Source of the DNA: Sebastes aleutianus | Taxonomy: Eukaryota; Chordata; Actinopteri; Perciformes; Sebastidae | Reading direction: 5' to 3' | NCBI GenBank assembly: GCA_916700875.1 | Contig: CAKAKS010000062.1 | Coordinates: 16,037,460-16,101,459 of the forward strand | Length of the DNA: 64,000 nt | Part shown: piece by piece, positions 61,250 through 64,000 of the stretch | How the letters are laid out: each line of letters opens with the position of its first letter | Numbering within the stretch: the first letter of the stretch is position 1 | Program-made: the position numbers and the translations under genes | The notes under the pieces: model-generated | What the model was told of the DNA's origin: nothing | Seen by the model: the letters and a program-made list of their open reading frames with translations, nothing else | The model's database searches: none

Positions 61250-62000
61250 GAAGGGCCCTGCTATACCCACTAGTAGGTTTTATCATCGATTGACATGGGC
61301 AATCCCCAAAAGAAGGAATAAAAGACAACGACAGCGACCTCTAGCGACCGAAGTAATTATGACAGGAGCAAAGGCAGAAGTCAGGCGCTGTATAGACAGC
61401 ATGAAACTCGAGTGGCATCACTTTCTCATTCCAACTCGTCACGTACCTGCTGCTTTGTCACGCCCCTTGGCGTCACTTTAGGGTTAGGCGACCAGGTTTA
61501 GGAAAGAACTACATGGCTGGGCTTAAAACTACGTTTTTACAGTGAAAATGACACTGAATGTTGTGAACACGGGACATGAACAAACAGCTGATTGTAACGT
61601 GCCACGTTTCCTGGATGAAAGCCTTGTGTTTGTTTGACCCATCCATTTCCACTACCCGCCCGCCTGCTCAATGTGTGTCTTTTCGTTCTTTTAACTACGT
61701 CACCACACTCCGGGCGCAATTTCTCGGAGCGTTTACTGTTGCTGTGGATGGCACTAAAGGGTGCCTTGTGCGGCGGTATCGAACGCAACGGCCGTGACAA
61801 AGCCTCGGTATTTGATGCCCTGGGAATGAGAACTGGCTCAGGGTGGAAGTCGGGGGTGATGGATGGGACACAAAACACAGGGTTTTCAACCAGGAGATCG
61901 GAGTTCGCATCCAAACCAACATGTAGTTGTCTTTGTGTTTACTTTAACTTTCACTTTCACTTCTCAAACATACAGTAGTTATTTAAATATAATACAAACT
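61250..62000 (+). repeat. dispersed repeat, family D copy, longest
   Basis: Carries gacagcgacctctagcgacc, cgccccttggcgtcac, ggctgggcttaaaac, gtttcctggatgaaagcc, gtgtttgtttgacccatcc and ctacgtcaccacactcc, matching the copies at 8.2, 46.4, 50.2 and 54.1 kb. The open frames of 114-126 residues here fall wholly within the repeat. Confidence 0.65.
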
Positions 62001-62460
62001 TAACTAAGTGGTTTTGTTGCCTAAACCTAAAGGAGCTGTTTTGTTTGTGTTCAAAACGTAATGTTTCATTCAATTTTATGTGTTAGAATGTGTTGCTTTT
62101 AAGTTTCACTTTGTATTTTACAACGTAGTAGGCATAGCAGGCCCTTCCTGACCCACATTTATGAGGCTTATGATGACTGATAACACACATTTAATGAGCT
62201 GATGTCAGTCAAATTGGTTTCAGAGTGGGATTTGATGTTAAAGGTGCAATGTGTTTGGATCCTTTAAATGAAAGGTGTTACATATTAGTGCTTTTTGTGG
62301 TAACAGGAATTATAGTAGTGCTTCTCCTACGTATTCTTTAAAAAATAATCTAATGATGGCTTGTTGGCCAAAACACATGAGCATACTAAATAAAATGGTA
62401 AAGTGAAACCATTGTAGAGATGTTTTTATGTGTTTTCTGAGTGCACCTATCCCAGTTTAT

Positions 62461-62892
62461 GTCACGGTCTGGAGAGCAGGCAGCAGGAGAAGGCCCCAAA
62501 CACGGATAAAAGATGAGGAGGCAGCAGGAAAAACACTATGACTTAAATGAAATAGCTTACAGGCTTTGAGTCTAAAGACAGGCGGGAATCAGCAGGAGAG
62601 GTCACACGCACACACACTGGTAACAGAACTCCAAACAGAAATGAAGACAAACCGACAAAGAACAAAGGAACTGGGCTGGTATAAATATTGACTGACCAAT
62701 GGGGACGAGGGAACAGGTGAGTAGGAGGTCAGGTGACTACGAGGGAAAAGGTCAAACTAATCAGGGCGGGAAAACACAAGGCAGGAAGTGATCGGAAATG
62801 AGAGGAGAGGTGACTAACAAAATAAAACAGGAAACAGGAATGAGTGAATTGAAACAAACAAAGCATAACCTAAAGGCAGGGCAGATTATAAC
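62461..62892. repeat. dispersed fish repeat
   Basis: The run gggctggtataaatattgac, aatcagggcgggaaaacac and ataaaacaggaaacaggaatg resembles a common teleost interspersed repeat. Class not determined. Confidence 0.45.
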
Positions 62893-63119
62893 AGTTCACA
62901 AGATATGTACTGTACATGTAAATATGCTCCTTTGGGCCTAAGGAGCACACCAATATTCATATAATATAGTTTCGTTTTTTAAAGGTAGGAACAGATTTTC
63001 CTAAAGACTTTCAGAGTCTCTCTGGTGTTTCTCTCACAGAGTTGCCACATCTCCTTTGAGGTGCTTGTTCTCCAGTTGTTGTTTTTTTTAGTTTTGGTTC
63101 TGTAATTGTTGACTCTAAA

Positions 63120-63275
63120 TTTCCCATAGGTATGAATGTGAGTGTGAATGGTTGTCTGTCTCTATGTGTCAGCCCTGTGATAGTCTGGTGACGTGTCCAG
63201 GGAGTACTCCACCTTCACCCCCAGCGACCCTGAATAGGATAAGAAGTTACATATAATGGATGAATGGAAAAAAAA
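63120..63275 (+). repeat. 3' end of a non-LTR retrotransposon-type repeat
   Basis: The run gaatgtgagtgtgaatggttg, ctgtgatagtctggtgacgtg, tccagggagtactccacc and taatggatgaatgg is a widespread fish LINE-type tail ending in short ATGG-rich repeats. Confidence 0.65.
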
Positions 63276-64000
63276 GTATAAACGTATTTCATTCATTAAA
63301 CAGTTATTACACAGCACCTATGGTCTGTCCGTAATCTGCCGCAGAAGTTCAATTTATTCAACGTATTCGAGGCAAATTACGGACTGCAGAAAAAAAACGG
63401 AAGGAGTTTCACAAACACGTCGGAGATCACAAAGGTTCCCATAGGAATGAATGAACTTCCAGTTGACTCGCTTATGTGAACAGAGCTGTGTGGAAACAAG
63501 GTGTCAAACTCCTATATGAGGCTAAACACTTGAGTGGGTTTGTTTAACACTGAGTCACAGCGATGATGTGATGGAGAGAGACACTGCAGTCAGTGATAAA
63601 GCAGATAAAGCAAATAGACAGCTCAATGAGCAAAACAATGAGAGTTCAAACAACAGTTTCCCTTCTGCACAGTGAGAATGTGGAGGCTGAAAGACCAAAC
63701 ACAGAATCAGAGACAGAGGAGAGTCTTTATATCAGGAAATGGGAGAAATGGCATTTAATCTCCGTCTTGTGAGGCTGACGCTTTAATAGATCTCTCATAG
63801 GAAACAGCCACATGACGGTGAGTGTTTATGTGTGCTGACACTTTGCCCTCTGCTGTACCATCATGTCCCTCAGGTCTCTCATTCTACACACATGTCTTCC
63901 CTCTTTGCGTGCCCTCCTGACTCCTTTTCCTCTAACTCAGTTTGGATCTATTTTTTATTATTTTTTGCAGTGTGTGTGAAAACATTTCAAAGTCGCCGGC
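63276..64000. other. intergenic to right edge, nothing recognised
   Basis: No supported exon or repeat; pyrimidine-rich at 63890-63940. Confidence 0.5.

Noticed and set aside
61191..61978. Overlapping frames of 96-126 residues
   Set aside because: They lie inside a dispersed repeat (family D) and are not collinear with any protein I recognise.
1..64000. tRNA, rRNA, CRISPR array, phage or plasmid features
   Set aside because: None seen; the window is vertebrate nuclear DNA with spliced genes.

Overview
The window is vertebrate nuclear DNA, almost certainly from a teleost and, judging by the repeat families, probably a spiny-rayed (percomorph) fish. Genes have many exons with GT-AG introns, the background is AT-rich, and the non-coding DNA is packed with decayed hAT-, piggyBac- and Tc1-type elements, non-LTR retrotransposon scraps and microsatellites. 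There is no sign of bacterial operons, CRISPR arrays or plasmid features.

The one gene that can be identified with confidence is on the + strand. It is the 3' two thirds of an NMDA receptor GluN2 subunit gene, best called grin2c (GluN2C). Ten coding exons lie at 2185-2299, 10775-10986, 21768-21936, 24580-24733, 25572-25697, 27875-28104, 30848-31008, 31127-31314, 33172-33404 and 35468-37090. Their splice phases all agree, and together they encode 1,069 residues. These cover the end of the amino-terminal domain, both halves of the glutamate-binding domain, M1, the M2 pore loop, M3, M4 and the whole C-terminal tail, which ends in the PDZ ligand ESEV. The start codon and most of the amino-terminal domain lie left of the window. 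Likely polyadenylation signals are at 37335 and 37733. The GluN2C assignment rests on the start of the tail (LKMLQ, AKDM, TIENW), the leucine at the M3 S/L site and the SSLESEV terminus; ohnolog ca or cb cannot be decided here.

The introns hold most of the mobile DNA. It includes four copies of one hAT-like MITE family (one with an internal inversion, one with a perfect 19-bp hairpin), a decayed Tc1 transposase, a decayed retroelement ORF piece, and a MITE with a perfect 8-bp target-site duplication 145 bp upstream of the pore exon.

Downstream of grin2c (37.7-64 kb) the DNA is gene-poor. It contains a degenerate tandem array of about 0.5-kb units (38.5-41.1 kb) broken up by later insertions, a 1.18-kb almost pure polypyrimidine tract with a higher-order period (42784-43961), and many dispersed repeats. 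Candidate minus-strand exons are at 51951-52263 (a terminal exon with stop codon and a downstream AATAAA) and 59015-59078 (phase-compatible with it). They suggest an unrecognised gene convergent with grin2c. A further splice-flanked candidate is at 39754-39815. These three are predictions without homology support.

No new multi-gene system was found. The best leads are the unrecognised minus-strand exons, the polypyrimidine tract and the tandem array.
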